NCBI RefSeq assembly: GCF_002210225.1 | Contig: NZ_MWUJ01000020.1 | Location: 1 to 48,949, forward strand | Direction of reading: 5' to 3' | From: Geofilum rhodophaeum | GTDB taxonomy: Bacteria > Bacteroidota > Bacteroidia > Bacteroidales > Marinilabiliaceae | Length of the DNA: 48,949 bases | Shown: piece by piece, positions 1 through 7,225 of the stretch | Position numbering within the stretch: position 1 is the stretch's first letter | How the letters are laid out: the number at the start of each line of letters is the position of its first letter | Position numbers and translations under genes: made by a program | Notes under the pieces: model-generated | What the model was told of the DNA's origin: nothing | The model's database searches: none | Seen by the model: only the letters and a program-made list of their open reading frames with translations

Positions 1-369
1 TGCTAGTCGGGTAGTTTCTACCGAAGCCCAATACCGGGCTGCCAAACTTCACTTTCCTACGACAATCGCAGAATCCTGGTGTACTACTCTGCAGGTACCT
101 TTAAAAGACCTACCCACTGTCTGACCACTACCTTTACTTCACGAATGCCTGGTCAAAGACGCTTGGATCTCAATATTACGTTTCGCACCGATTTATTCAT
201 AAAAGTCTACCTGCAGGATTCTGTCTGCTGCCTATACGGTTTTATCTATTCTACCGAGTGCAAATCCATTAAACGCATGGGATAGGTTCTCAGTAATTGG
301 CGGCAACACCGATATAGCGTCTAGGTGTTACCAGTTCCTCAAAGATACAATTTGAATCCCACTTCCAAT
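1..369. other. non-coding stretch, hairpin-rich, unassigned
   Basis: I see no convincing gene here. The only open frame of any length (79-285, plus) has no recognisable protein features. Short self-complementary segments are visible: GGTAG/CTACC near 10-23, AGCCC/GGGCT near 25-40, and AACACC/GGTGTT near 305-330. A 10-base inverted repeat (CAGAATCCTG) lies at 69-78 and 214-223. These could belong to a structured RNA or be chance; I could not match them to RNase P RNA, tmRNA or a group II intron. Confidence 0.3.
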
Positions 370-834
370 TCACCAAAAGAAAAGCAGTAAAAAATTCAAA
401 GCAAAGTGCACCAACAGCAAGGGATCCCTGAGTTTATAGCGAAGGTTCCAAAACAGCAACAGCCAAAACAGCAAGCCATTTGCAGCTCCCAATATTTTAC
501 CGGTCATGGTGAGCCAGCCGGCATCAACCAACAACCATGCGGCCAGACAAAAAAAAGTCAGACCCAAAATCAGTTCCGATGAGCAGCGGAACCATTTCTC
601 TACAAGATTAAGCAAGGAGCCATCTGTACTCAAGAGGCGAAAGGGCGTAAAAACAAGGCCTACGGATACAAGGCCCAAAGCACTTATCCAGGCTACAATT
701 TGCACTTGTCCGAAATAATGTTGCTGCAAAAGGGATAACAGCACCAACACCAGCCCCAGTGGCAGGGCCAACCAGTAAAATCGGAAGCTCAAGAAAAGAT
801 TCGTGAGCTTCGACAACACACCAAGTATTTTCAT
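370..834 (-). CDS. small multi-pass membrane protein, unknown function
   Basis: The 154-residue product is strongly hydrophobic, with about four or five predicted membrane segments (roughly residues 17-37, 45-63, 86-108, 113-130 and 138-153) and only short polar loops. It ends with a hydrophobic tail closing in FFW. I do not recognise the family and see no catalytic motif. It lies 25 bases downstream of the mazF remnant on the same strand, so it may be read from the same promoter. The composition, length and clean start codon argue for a real gene, but nothing here points to a role beyond residence in the inner membrane. Confidence 0.55.
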   Translation of the reverse strand: MKILGVLSKLTNLFLSFRFYWLALPLGLVLVLLSLLQQHYFGQVQIVAWISALGLVSVGLVFTPFRLLSTDGSLLNLVEKWFRCSSELILGLTFFCLAAWLLVDAGWLTMTGKILGAANGLLFWLLLFWNLRYKLRDPLLLVHFALNFLLLFFW

Positions 835-859
835 AAAACCGCCGTTTATTATACGCTTC

Positions 860-1045
860 TCAATCCACCAGCAATTCCTTTATTATATTTTTCACTTTCT
901 CAATTTCCTTTTCCGTCAAACTGGCTAACACTTTAAAAATCCGCTGCTTATCAACCGTTCGAATTTGGTCAAGGACCATCCAACCTTTCTTGCTGTTGTA
1001 CTTAACCTCAATTCTTGTTGGATACTTTTTTGATAGGGTTGTCAT
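860..1045 (-). pseudogene. mazF: MazF/PemK toxin C-terminal fragment
   Basis: The 61 codons encode only the C-terminal half of a MazF-type mRNA interferase, with the family hallmarks GWMVLDQIRTVDKQR and the C-terminal helix EKEIEKVKNIIKELLVD. Full-length MazF proteins are about 110 residues, so the N-terminal barrel with its catalytic arginine region is missing. Reading the same frame upstream of the apparent ATG gives one more family-like stretch (IAP before MTTLSKKYPTR), then a stop. This shows that the ATG is an internal methionine rather than a true start. The gene is a deletion product together with the adjacent mazE head and is not expected to encode an active toxin. Confidence 0.75.
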
Positions 1046-1118
1046 AGGTGCAATTCAAAAGGCTTTTGCTTAAGCGAATCCCTTTTGAATTACCAATTTG
1101 AATAACGGAAACGTCCAT
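1008..1118 (-). pseudogene. mazE: MazE antitoxin N-terminal fragment
   Basis: This 36-codon frame is short but clearly recognisable. It begins MDVSVIQIGNSKGIRLSK, the AbrB/MazE swapped-hairpin DNA-binding motif with the conserved IGNSKGIRLS core. After about residue 21 (SLL) the similarity ends and the frame runs into out-of-frame mazF sequence until a stop. A normal MazE is about 80 residues and is followed by a separate mazF. Here the antitoxin head and the toxin tail are joined by a deletion at about position 1055, so the toxin-binding tail of MazE and the front of MazF are gone. A DNA-binding peptide could in principle still be made. Confidence 0.7.
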
Positions 1119-1141
1119 AACTGCCTATTTATATGTAATTA

Positions 1142-1172
1142 TAAAGTTATTACCTGGTTTCAAATCATCAAA
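1142..1172 (-). promoter_or_regulatory. promoter of the mazEF relic
   Basis: On the minus strand TTTG (1169-1172) is followed after 19 bases by TAACTTTA (1142-1149), one base off the TAnnTTTG box. It lies about 24 bases ahead of the mazE start, so the relic still has a plausible promoter. Confidence 0.5.
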
Positions 1173-1230
1173 GTTTTCCTGTCATTTTTAACCGCTGCCG
1201 CCTGAACCCATAATCGGGCACGGTGGGCCC

Positions 1231-1259
1231 TTTGATGTGGGCAAAAGCTATTATCTTTG
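1231..1259 (+). promoter_or_regulatory. promoter of the SBF-family transporter
   Basis: TTTG at 1231-1234 and TATCTTTG at 1252-1259, 17 bases apart, fit the Bacteroidota -33/-7 pattern. The ATG at 1284 lies 25 bases after the -7 box. This argues against the TTG at 1257, which overlaps the box. Confidence 0.55.
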
Positions 1260-1283
1260 CGGGGACCATACAACAAAATTGCA

Positions 1284-2189
1284 ATGCAAAAATACCTGGA
1301 GAAGTACCTGCTGCCCATTGCCATGGTAATTGGGGTGGCCTTTCACCAACAGCTTGCCCACCTATCGCCGCTTATCCCCTACCTGCTTGCGCTGATGCTT
1401 TTCATCACCTACAGCCGGGTGAGCTGGAGCGATATTCGTCTTACCCGTTTTCACTACATCCTGCTTACCATTCAGTACCTGGGCAGCGCCCTTTTGTATC
1501 TGGCGCTGCGTCCCTTCAACGAAATTCTGGCCCAGGCGGCCATGATGTGTGTGCTCACGGCTACGGCGACTTCGGCGCCGGTGGTGGCGGGTATGCTGGG
1601 TGGAAACATTGCATCCACGGCGGCCTATTCCATCATCAGTAACCTGTCGGTGGCCCTCATTGCGCCCTTCTTTTTAACGGCCATAGGGGCCAAAGAAGAG
1701 ACGCTGTCCTTTATGGCTGGTTTCTGGTTGATACTCAAAAAAGTTCTGCCCATTCTGGTTGTGCCCTTTTTGGGCGCACTCTTGCTGCAAAAGACTTCGC
1801 CAAAGGCCCATCGCAAGGTGCAGTCGGCCCAAATACTCACCTTTTACCTGTGGGCGGCTTCCTTAACGGTGGTACTGGGTAATGTTACGCAATTTGTGCT
1901 GATGCATAACGATGGCAGTTACCGACTCGAACTTCTTATCGCAGCGACCTCGCTGCTGATTTGTCTCCTGCAGTTTATCGGCGGCAGGGCCATCGGTGCG
2001 CGGTATGGGCGCACGGTAGCGGGGGGACAGGGACTGGGACAGAAAAATACGATTCTGGCGATCTGGCTCACGCAGACTTACCTGAACCCATTGGCTACAC
2101 TGGGGCCTGGACTGTATGTGCTTTGGCAGAACCTGGTCAATTCGTGGCAAATATGGAACAAGATGCGGCAGGCTAAAAAGTCGGCCTAA
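1284..2189 (+). CDS. bile acid:sodium symporter (SBF) family transporter
   Basis: The 301-residue product is hydrophobic throughout, with about ten membrane segments, as in the SBF/BASS transporter fold. The family-like region around residues 93-130 ([19 protein letters not shown], then [16 protein letters not shown]) resembles the conserved helices of this superfamily, which carry small residues and prolines at the substrate site. Members move bile acids, organic anions or small metabolites with sodium; the substrate cannot be told from sequence. I chose the ATG at 1284 rather than TTG 1257 because the latter sits inside the -7 promoter box. The gene overlaps the convergent mnmA by four bases at its 3' end. 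Confidence 0.75.
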   Translation: MQKYLEKYLLPIAMVIGVAFHQQLAHLSPLIPYLLALMLFITYSRVSWSDIRLTRFHYILLTIQYLGSALLYLALRPFNEILAQAAMMCVLTATATSAPVVAGMLGGNIASTAAYSIISNLSVALIAPFFLTAIGAKEETLSFMAGFWLILKKVLPILVVPFLGALLLQKTSPKAHRKVQSAQILTFYLWAASLTVVLGNVTQFVLMHNDGSYRLELLIAATSLLICLLQFIGGRAIGARYGRTVAGGQGLGQKNTILAIWLTQTYLNPLATLGPGLYVLWQNLVNSWQIWNKMRQAKKSA

Positions 2190-3394
2190 TGATTGATTAC
2201 TCCCGAGGCGAGTAGCTCGTCGTTGCGGTACAGGGCGGCAAACTGTCCGGCGGTAATGCCGCGTTGGGGATTGTCAAAAACGACAAACAGACCGTTGGCA
2301 CGTTGGTACACGGTAGCCCCCTGCAGGGGCTGGCGGTAGCGGATACGCAGGTCGTAACGCCCTTCTTCTCCCACCTTCAGCGCCAAATCGGGGCGCACCC
2401 AGTGCATTTCCTCGGGCTTCACTTTCAACACTTTTCTGTAGAGACCGGGGTGCTCGGCCCCCATGCCCACGTACACCTGATTGTAATCGACATTGATGCC
2501 GAGTACAAAGAGGGGCTCGGGAAAGCCGCCAATGTTCAGGCCTTTGCGCTGACCAATGGTGTAGAAGTGGGCCCCGTTGTGCTGCCCTATTTTTTTGCCG
2601 TAGCGGGGATGATAGGGATAGGGCTGAGCCAACTGCTCCAGCACCTCGTCCCCGGGATTTTCGAGCGCCTCGTTCCACGAGTGCTGCAACAGCTCGGCAT
2701 CGGGCTCCACCAAAAACACCTTGCCTTCTTTGGCCTGCAACTTTTGTTGAAGAAATACGGGCAAATCCACCTTACCTACAAAGCAAATGCCCTGGGAATC
2801 TTTTTTGTGGGCGGTGACCAACTTGAGCTCACCGGCAATGCGACGCACTTCGGGCTTCTGCAAATCCCCGATCGGAAACAGGGCTTTCTCAAGTTGTTTT
2901 TGCGAGAGCTGACAAAGGAAATAGCTCTGGTCCTTATTCGGATCGAGGCCCGCCAGCAAACGGTGAACGGGCTGCCCGTCCACCTCCACGGTTTCCTTGC
3001 GGCAGTAGTGACCGGTAGCTACGAAATCGGCCCCCAGTTTCAGGGCCTCCTCCATAAACACATCGAACTTTATTTCGCGGTTACAGAGCACGTCGGGATT
3101 GGGTGTACGTCCCTTCTCGTATTCGGCAAACATGTAATCGACCACCCGCGCCCGGTAATGGGTGCTCAGGTCCACAAAATGAAAGGGGATGTCGAGTTTG
3201 CGCGCCACCGCCTCGGCATCAAACTTATCGTCGAGCCAGGGACAGTCGGCCTTGAGCACACCGGTGGTGTCGTGCCAGTTTTTCATAAACAAACCCAGCA
3301 CCTCATAGCCCTGTTGCTTCAACACATAAGCTGCCACACTGGAGTCCACGCCTCCCGATAATCCCACTACCACTCTTTTCTTTGTTGCCGTCAT
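2186..3394 (-). CDS. mnmA: tRNA-specific 2-thiouridylase MnmA
   Basis: MnmA thiolates uridine 34 of the tRNAs for Lys, Glu and Gln in the cytoplasm, using ATP and sulfur relayed from a cysteine desulfurase. The N-terminus has the PP-loop ATP pyrophosphatase motif SGGVDSS at residues 13-19. The two catalytic cysteines are in place: Cys104 in [12 protein letters not shown] and Cys204 in GICFVGK. The central TGHY segment (127-130) is also conserved. At 402 residues it is somewhat longer than the 368-residue E. coli enzyme. It is transcribed away from the following plus-strand gene pair and stops inside the last codon of the convergent transporter. Confidence 0.96.
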   Translation of the reverse strand: MTATKKRVVVGLSGGVDSSVAAYVLKQQGYEVLGLFMKNWHDTTGVLKADCPWLDDKFDAEAVARKLDIPFHFVDLSTHYRARVVDYMFAEYEKGRTPNPDVLCNREIKFDVFMEEALKLGADFVATGHYCRKETVEVDGQPVHRLLAGLDPNKDQSYFLCQLSQKQLEKALFPIGDLQKPEVRRIAGELKLVTAHKKDSQGICFVGKVDLPVFLQQKLQAKEGKVFLVEPDAELLQHSWNEALENPGDEVLEQLAQPYPYHPRYGKKIGQHNGAHFYTIGQRKGLNIGGFPEPLFVLGINVDYNQVYVGMGAEHPGLYRKVLKVKPEEMHWVRPDLALKVGEEGRYDLRIRYRQPLQGATVYQRANGLFVVFDNPQRGITAGQFAALYRNDELLASGVINH

Positions 3395-3419
3395 GCTGTC
3401 TCCTAATCATTTGAGGCTG

Positions 3420-3427
3420 CAAATATA
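3420..3427 (-). promoter_or_regulatory. -7 box of mnmA
   Basis: The minus strand reads TATATTTG here, a perfect TAnnTTTG match, 25 bases ahead of the mnmA ATG. No clear TTTG -33 box accompanies it. Confidence 0.5.
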
Positions 3428-3479
3428 CAAAAAAGCCGGCACACTGACCGACCTGCACAGCCACCCTCTGCCGGCAGGT

Positions 3480-3510
3480 TTTGAGAATTGCCTAAAAAGA
3501 GGTAACTTTG
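3480..3510 (+). promoter_or_regulatory. near-consensus promoter of the ORF ahead of the TonB receptor
   Basis: TTTG (3480-3483), a 19-base spacer and TAACTTTG (3503-3510) match the Bacteroidota housekeeping promoter exactly. The ATG at 3537 follows 26 bases later. Confidence 0.65.
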
Positions 3511-3536
3511 CGGACTTAAATATCCGATTAACTTTT

Positions 3537-3911
3537 ATGTTTTTACTTGGTTCCACAGCTCCTTTTCTTCCTTATCTGCTGCTGATGCTGACTACGCTGG
3601 CGGCGTGGTGGGGCGACTGGTCGGCCGGCAGTACCGAGCCTGGGGACAGCGCTCAGGAACAAAGGGTAGAGGCTGTTGCCGGGGCCCCTGAGTTTGAGGC
3701 CGGTTACTTTTTGCAAAACATCCCTGCCAAAAAAGAAATAAGGACGCAAAGCGAACCTGCTGCAAAGGCAGTACCCTCCCGCCTTCAAAAGTTGTTCAGC
3801 GCTGCCCGGACCTTCCTGCCCATGGAAGCACCTGAGAACAGCTGCTCCTGCCACTATGCGCAAAGCAAGCAATGGCGTGGCCCACCGGCAAAAGAATACA
3901 GTCAGCAGTAG
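3537..3911 (+). CDS. small exported or membrane-anchored protein ahead of the TonB receptor
   Basis: I do not recognise this 124-residue product. From the ATG at 3537 it begins with a hydrophobic segment (about residues 1-26, FLLGSTAPFLPYLLLMLTTL) that could be a signal or anchor. A polar, Ala/Pro/Glu-rich body follows, with a Cys-x-Cys-His motif near residue 106. The frame is open upstream to 3393, but the promoter at 3480-3510 supports the 3537 start. It ends 83 bases before the TonB-dependent receptor and would be co-transcribed with it. Small membrane proteins of this kind are often found ahead of metal-related receptors in Bacteroidota; a link to metal uptake is only an inference from the Cys/His cluster and context. 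Confidence 0.5.
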   Translation: MFLLGSTAPFLPYLLLMLTTLAAWWGDWSAGSTEPGDSAQEQRVEAVAGAPEFEAGYFLQNIPAKKEIRTQSEPAAKAVPSRLQKLFSAARTFLPMEAPENSCSCHYAQSKQWRGPPAKEYSQQ

Positions 3912-3994
3912 TCCCCCTACACCGGAACACTGCATCTTTCTTAAGGCTGCACTGCAGCACCCCTCTTTTGCCATTTTTTTTCAAGCTGAAAACC

Positions 3995-5932
3995 ATGTAC
4001 AAACATACTTTCCTGCTGACCTTGTCGGCCCTGCTCCTGGCATCCAGCCTCGGGGCCAGAACGCCGGAGGGCCCGACCAACACCACTCTCCCGCTCGATT
4101 CCCTAGCTGCCGTGTACGACCTCAATCAGGTGGTAGTCACCGGCACCAGGCATCCGCGGCCCTTAAGGACCTCGCCCGTGCTTACGCAGGTGGTGGGACA
4201 AGAACAGTTGCGGCGGGGCGACTGGGGGGAGATGACGCAGGTGCTGGAAAACCAGCTTCCGGGTATTGAGTTTTCGCACGGTGCCTACGGCAGCAACATC
4301 AGTATGATGGGCTTGCCGGGCAATTATGTCTTGTTCTTGCGCGACGGCAACCGCATCTCGGGCGAGAGCAATGCCAACATCGATTACCAACGCCTGGGCC
4401 TCCTCAACACCGGACGCATCGAAATTGTGCGCGGAGCCAGCTCGGTACTCTACGGCTCCAACGCCATGGCCGGCGTGGTACACCTACTCAGTTGCCCCAT
4501 TAGTCAATCCCCCCTTCTCGAAGCCTACACACGCTACAGCAATTTTGGCACTACGCAGACCGAAGCCGCCCTTACCCTCAAGGAGGGCAGCGTGGGGAGT
4601 CGCACCACCCTGCGCCATTTCCACACCGAGGGCTACGACCTCAACAATAGGCGGTCCGACGGCCGCACCATGGAGCGCACCACCACCCATCAACTGGGCC
4701 AGGAAGTTCACTGGCAGGCGGCACCCAAGCTGGAGCTGAGCGCCAATGGCCACCTCTATAAAAACCACGTGGATGCTTCCCTGCCCATGCGCAACAACAA
4801 AATGAACGACGCGGTGGACTACAATCTCACCGCCCGCTACCACTTGCCCAACAAGAGTACACTCGAGGCGGTCTGGCACAGCGATCATTATCGGATTTTC
4901 GAAAAAGACGCGCAGCGGCACGACCTGCAATACAGTCTCCGCTTTAACAACGGGCGACTGGCGGGGGAGGTCCGACTGGGCGAACATTCCCGGATGTCGG
5001 TGGGACTGGAATACCTGAGTGAGGCGCTGCTGGCGCCGCGCAATAAAATAGCGGCGACTCTGGAGCAAAGCGACTGGGTGGGCTATGTGCAGGAAAACTG
5101 GCAGTGGGGCGAGCACTTGACGCTGAGTGGGGGACTGCGACTGAATTACAACTCGGACTACGGCTACCACGGCACCTGGCAAACGGCGGCGCGGGTGAGT
5201 TGGGGCGACTTCAGTTTCCGGGGCAATGTGGGTACGGGCTACAAGTCGCCCACGCTTAAGGACCGCCACATGGAATACCAGGCACCGACCTCCTTCCCCA
5301 TCTATGTATTTGGTAATCCCGACCTCATCCCCGAAACCAGTCTTTTCACCGGCCTGTCGGCCGAGTACAACCGGCGCGACCTGAGCGTCTCGCTCCACCT
5401 CTACCGCAACGCGGTAAAAGATATGATTACGGAGGTAATGGAAGCCTACGACGCGGCGACCGATCCGGCCATGATTTACTACTACCAGAATGTTGAGGAG
5501 GCGGACATTCGGGGGATGGACCTGCTCCTGCGCTGGCGCCCGCTGTCCCGGTTGGAAGTCAACGCCAGCTACGCCCTGGTTAAGGCACACGACCAGAAAA
5601 GGGATCGCCAGTTTACGGGCAGTCGCCCCCACAGCGGCGTGCTGGCCCTACACTACCAACGAAACGACTGGCCACTGCATCCGGCCCTTCACCTGCAGGG
5701 CAGCTATAAGGGGAAGATGTCGCGGGGCATTTACGATGCCGAAAGCGGTGCCGAAAGTGTATCCTACCTGGACGACTTTACCCTGTGGCGCGCCAACCTG
5801 CGTCTGCAGCTGCCCGGGCAGCTGCAGGTCCAGACCGGCATCGCCAACCTTTTCGACTACAGCGACCCGGAGACCTTTGCCACCTTCAGTCCCGGGCGCA
5901 CCTTCTTTATAAGTGCGAGACTCACGCTGTAA
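3995..5932 (+). CDS. TonB-dependent outer-membrane receptor
   Basis: The 645-residue protein starts with a signal peptide (MYKHTFLLTLSALLLASSLGA). A TonB-box-like stretch (LNQVVVTGTR, about residues 43-52) and a plug domain (about 60-160) follow; the plug contains GNYVLFLRDGNR and RIEIVRGASSVLYGSNAMAGVV. The remainder is a 22-strand-type beta-barrel ending in a hydrophobic strand. Size and plug sequence resemble the BtuB/FepA-like class rather than the larger SusC class, suggesting uptake of a siderophore, cobalamin or another metal complex; the ligand is not determined. I chose the ATG at 3995 because the upstream open frame overlaps the previous ORF and lacks a signal sequence. The exbB-exbD-tonB genes that could energise it lie at 17.2-19.3 kb. 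Confidence 0.88.
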   Translation: MYKHTFLLTLSALLLASSLGARTPEGPTNTTLPLDSLAAVYDLNQVVVTGTRHPRPLRTSPVLTQVVGQEQLRRGDWGEMTQVLENQLPGIEFSHGAYGSNISMMGLPGNYVLFLRDGNRISGESNANIDYQRLGLLNTGRIEIVRGASSVLYGSNAMAGVVHLLSCPISQSPLLEAYTRYSNFGTTQTEAALTLKEGSVGSRTTLRHFHTEGYDLNNRRSDGRTMERTTTHQLGQEVHWQAAPKLELSANGHLYKNHVDASLPMRNNKMNDAVDYNLTARYHLPNKSTLEAVWHSDHYRIFEKDAQRHDLQYSLRFNNGRLAGEVRLGEHSRMSVGLEYLSEALLAPRNKIAATLEQSDWVGYVQENWQWGEHLTLSGGLRLNYNSDYGYHGTWQTAARVSWGDFSFRGNVGTGYKSPTLKDRHMEYQAPTSFPIYVFGNPDLIPETSLFTGLSAEYNRRDLSVSLHLYRNAVKDMITEVMEAYDAATDPAMIYYYQNVEEADIRGMDLLLRWRPLSRLEVNASYALVKAHDQKRDRQFTGSRPHSGVLALHYQRNDWPLHPALHLQGSYKGKMSRGIYDAESGAESVSYLDDFTLWRANLRLQLPGQLQVQTGIANLFDYSDPETFATFSPGRTFFISARLTL

Positions 5933-5952
5933 TGCAGGGAAGCAGAGTTCTT

Positions 5953-7080
5953 TTAAGCATTAATCATCATCGGCATCAGCAGCATCAGCTCGTCCTCGAA
6001 GTCGTTCTTATCGAAGGGCAGCACAATGGCGGCACGTGAGGGATCCGACATCTCAATAATGATGTTGCTTGAATCGATGTTTTCCAGAATATCGGCCAGG
6101 AAGGACGACTTAAAGCCGATCTCCATTTCGTCACCATCGTACTGGCAACGGAGCTTTTCAAAGGCCGACACCGAGAAGTCGAGATCCTGCGCCGAAACCA
6201 TCACCTCATCGCTGCTGTAGTGCAGTTTAACGAGGTTCGACGACTGGCTGGAGAAAATGGATACCCGTCCCAAAGTGTTGGCCAAATCGACGCGATCGAC
6301 CACCGCCCGGTTGGGATTGTCCTGCGGAATAACGGCGTTGTAGGTGGGGTAATTGCCCTCTACCAGTCGGCAGACCAGGCGGTAGTTGGGCAGGGTGAAA
6401 AAAGCGTTTTTGTTGTCGAACTCCACCTGCACATCGCCATCTTCGCGGGGCAGTACATTCTTGAGCAAGGAAGCGGGCTTTTTGGGCAGTATGAAGGAGG
6501 CCTCAAATTCGGTTTTGGCATCGAGACGCTGGTAGCGCACCAGTTTGTGCGAGTCCGAAGCCACAAAGGTGAGGTTTTCGGGACTGCATTCAAATAAAAT
6601 GCCGTTCATCACCGGACGCAGCTCGTCGTCGGCAGTGGCAAACAAGGTCTTGGTAATGCCGGTGAGCAAAAGCGAAGCAGGCACCCGCATGCTGCTGGCC
6701 TTATCCTCCTCTACCTGAGGCAGGTTTGGATAATCGTCGGCCGGCTGACCCACAAAGTTGTACTTACCGCGCTCCGACTGAATGTCCACACCCAAAGTGT
6801 TGCTGTCCACGACAAAAGTAAGGGGTTGCTCGGGCAACTTCTTCAGAATTTCGAGCAGCATCTTGGACGGAAAGGCCACCCGGCCCTCTTCCACTGTTTC
6901 ATCCGTTTCGAGGGTGGTGGTCATGGTTACCTCCAAATCGGAGGCCGTCATGCTCAAAGTATTTCCACTCAGCTCAATTAAAAAACAATCGAGCACGGGC
7001 AACTGACTTTTGGTAGAAATGGCCCTGCTGATGGCCTGCAAATGCGACAGCAACTCGGAACTGGATACAACAAACTTCAT
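5953..7080 (-). CDS. dnaN: DNA polymerase III subunit beta (sliding clamp)
   Basis: DnaN forms the ring-shaped dimer that tethers the replicative polymerase to DNA. At 375 residues it has the normal length of the family and reads as three tandem clamp folds, starting MKFVVSSSELLSHLQAIS. The C-terminal segment SDPSRAAIVLPF followed by LMLLMPM corresponds to the conserved clamp tail that contributes to the hydrophobic partner-binding pocket. It lies last in a leftward cluster after gldFG, 145 bases away with its own -7 box, so independent expression is likely. It is not next to dnaA or oriC features in this window. Confidence 0.97.
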   Translation of the reverse strand: MKFVVSSSELLSHLQAISRAISTKSQLPVLDCFLIELSGNTLSMTASDLEVTMTTTLETDETVEEGRVAFPSKMLLEILKKLPEQPLTFVVDSNTLGVDIQSERGKYNFVGQPADDYPNLPQVEEDKASSMRVPASLLLTGITKTLFATADDELRPVMNGILFECSPENLTFVASDSHKLVRYQRLDAKTEFEASFILPKKPASLLKNVLPREDGDVQVEFDNKNAFFTLPNYRLVCRLVEGNYPTYNAVIPQDNPNRAVVDRVDLANTLGRVSIFSSQSSNLVKLHYSSDEVMVSAQDLDFSVSAFEKLRCQYDGDEMEIGFKSSFLADILENIDSSNIIIEMSDPSRAAIVLPFDKNDFEDELMLLMPMMINA

Positions 7081-7177
7081 CGATAAATATTTTAATAGAT
7101 TATTTCACAAGTGCAGCGGGCTATTTCACTATAAATGTGAGCAAAGCAAGCCACCCGCAAGCCGACTCCTCCATTTT

Positions 7178-7185
7178 CAAAGATA
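7178..7185 (-). promoter_or_regulatory. -7 box of dnaN
   Basis: The minus strand reads TATCTTTG, a perfect TAnnTTTG match, in the 145-base gap between gldFG and dnaN. It implies a leader of about 90 bases. Confidence 0.5.
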
Positions 7186-7225
7186 GGAATAATCAAAGAA
7201 AGAAAGACAAGGGCTCCGTACTTTT

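Noticed and set aside
1-369. RNase P RNA or tmRNA on the minus strand, suggested by ACAGAATCC and AGGAAAG-like strings.
   Set aside because: The strings are in the wrong order and spacing, the conserved 5' core is missing, and the space upstream is taken by a protein-coding gene.
1257-1283. TTG start for the SBF-family transporter.
   Set aside because: It overlaps the -7 box; the ATG at 1284 is suitably spaced.
2264-3361. 365-residue plus-strand open frame.
   Set aside because: It lies entirely antisense to mnmA, whose motifs are complete; the frame is a shadow caused by GC-rich codon use.
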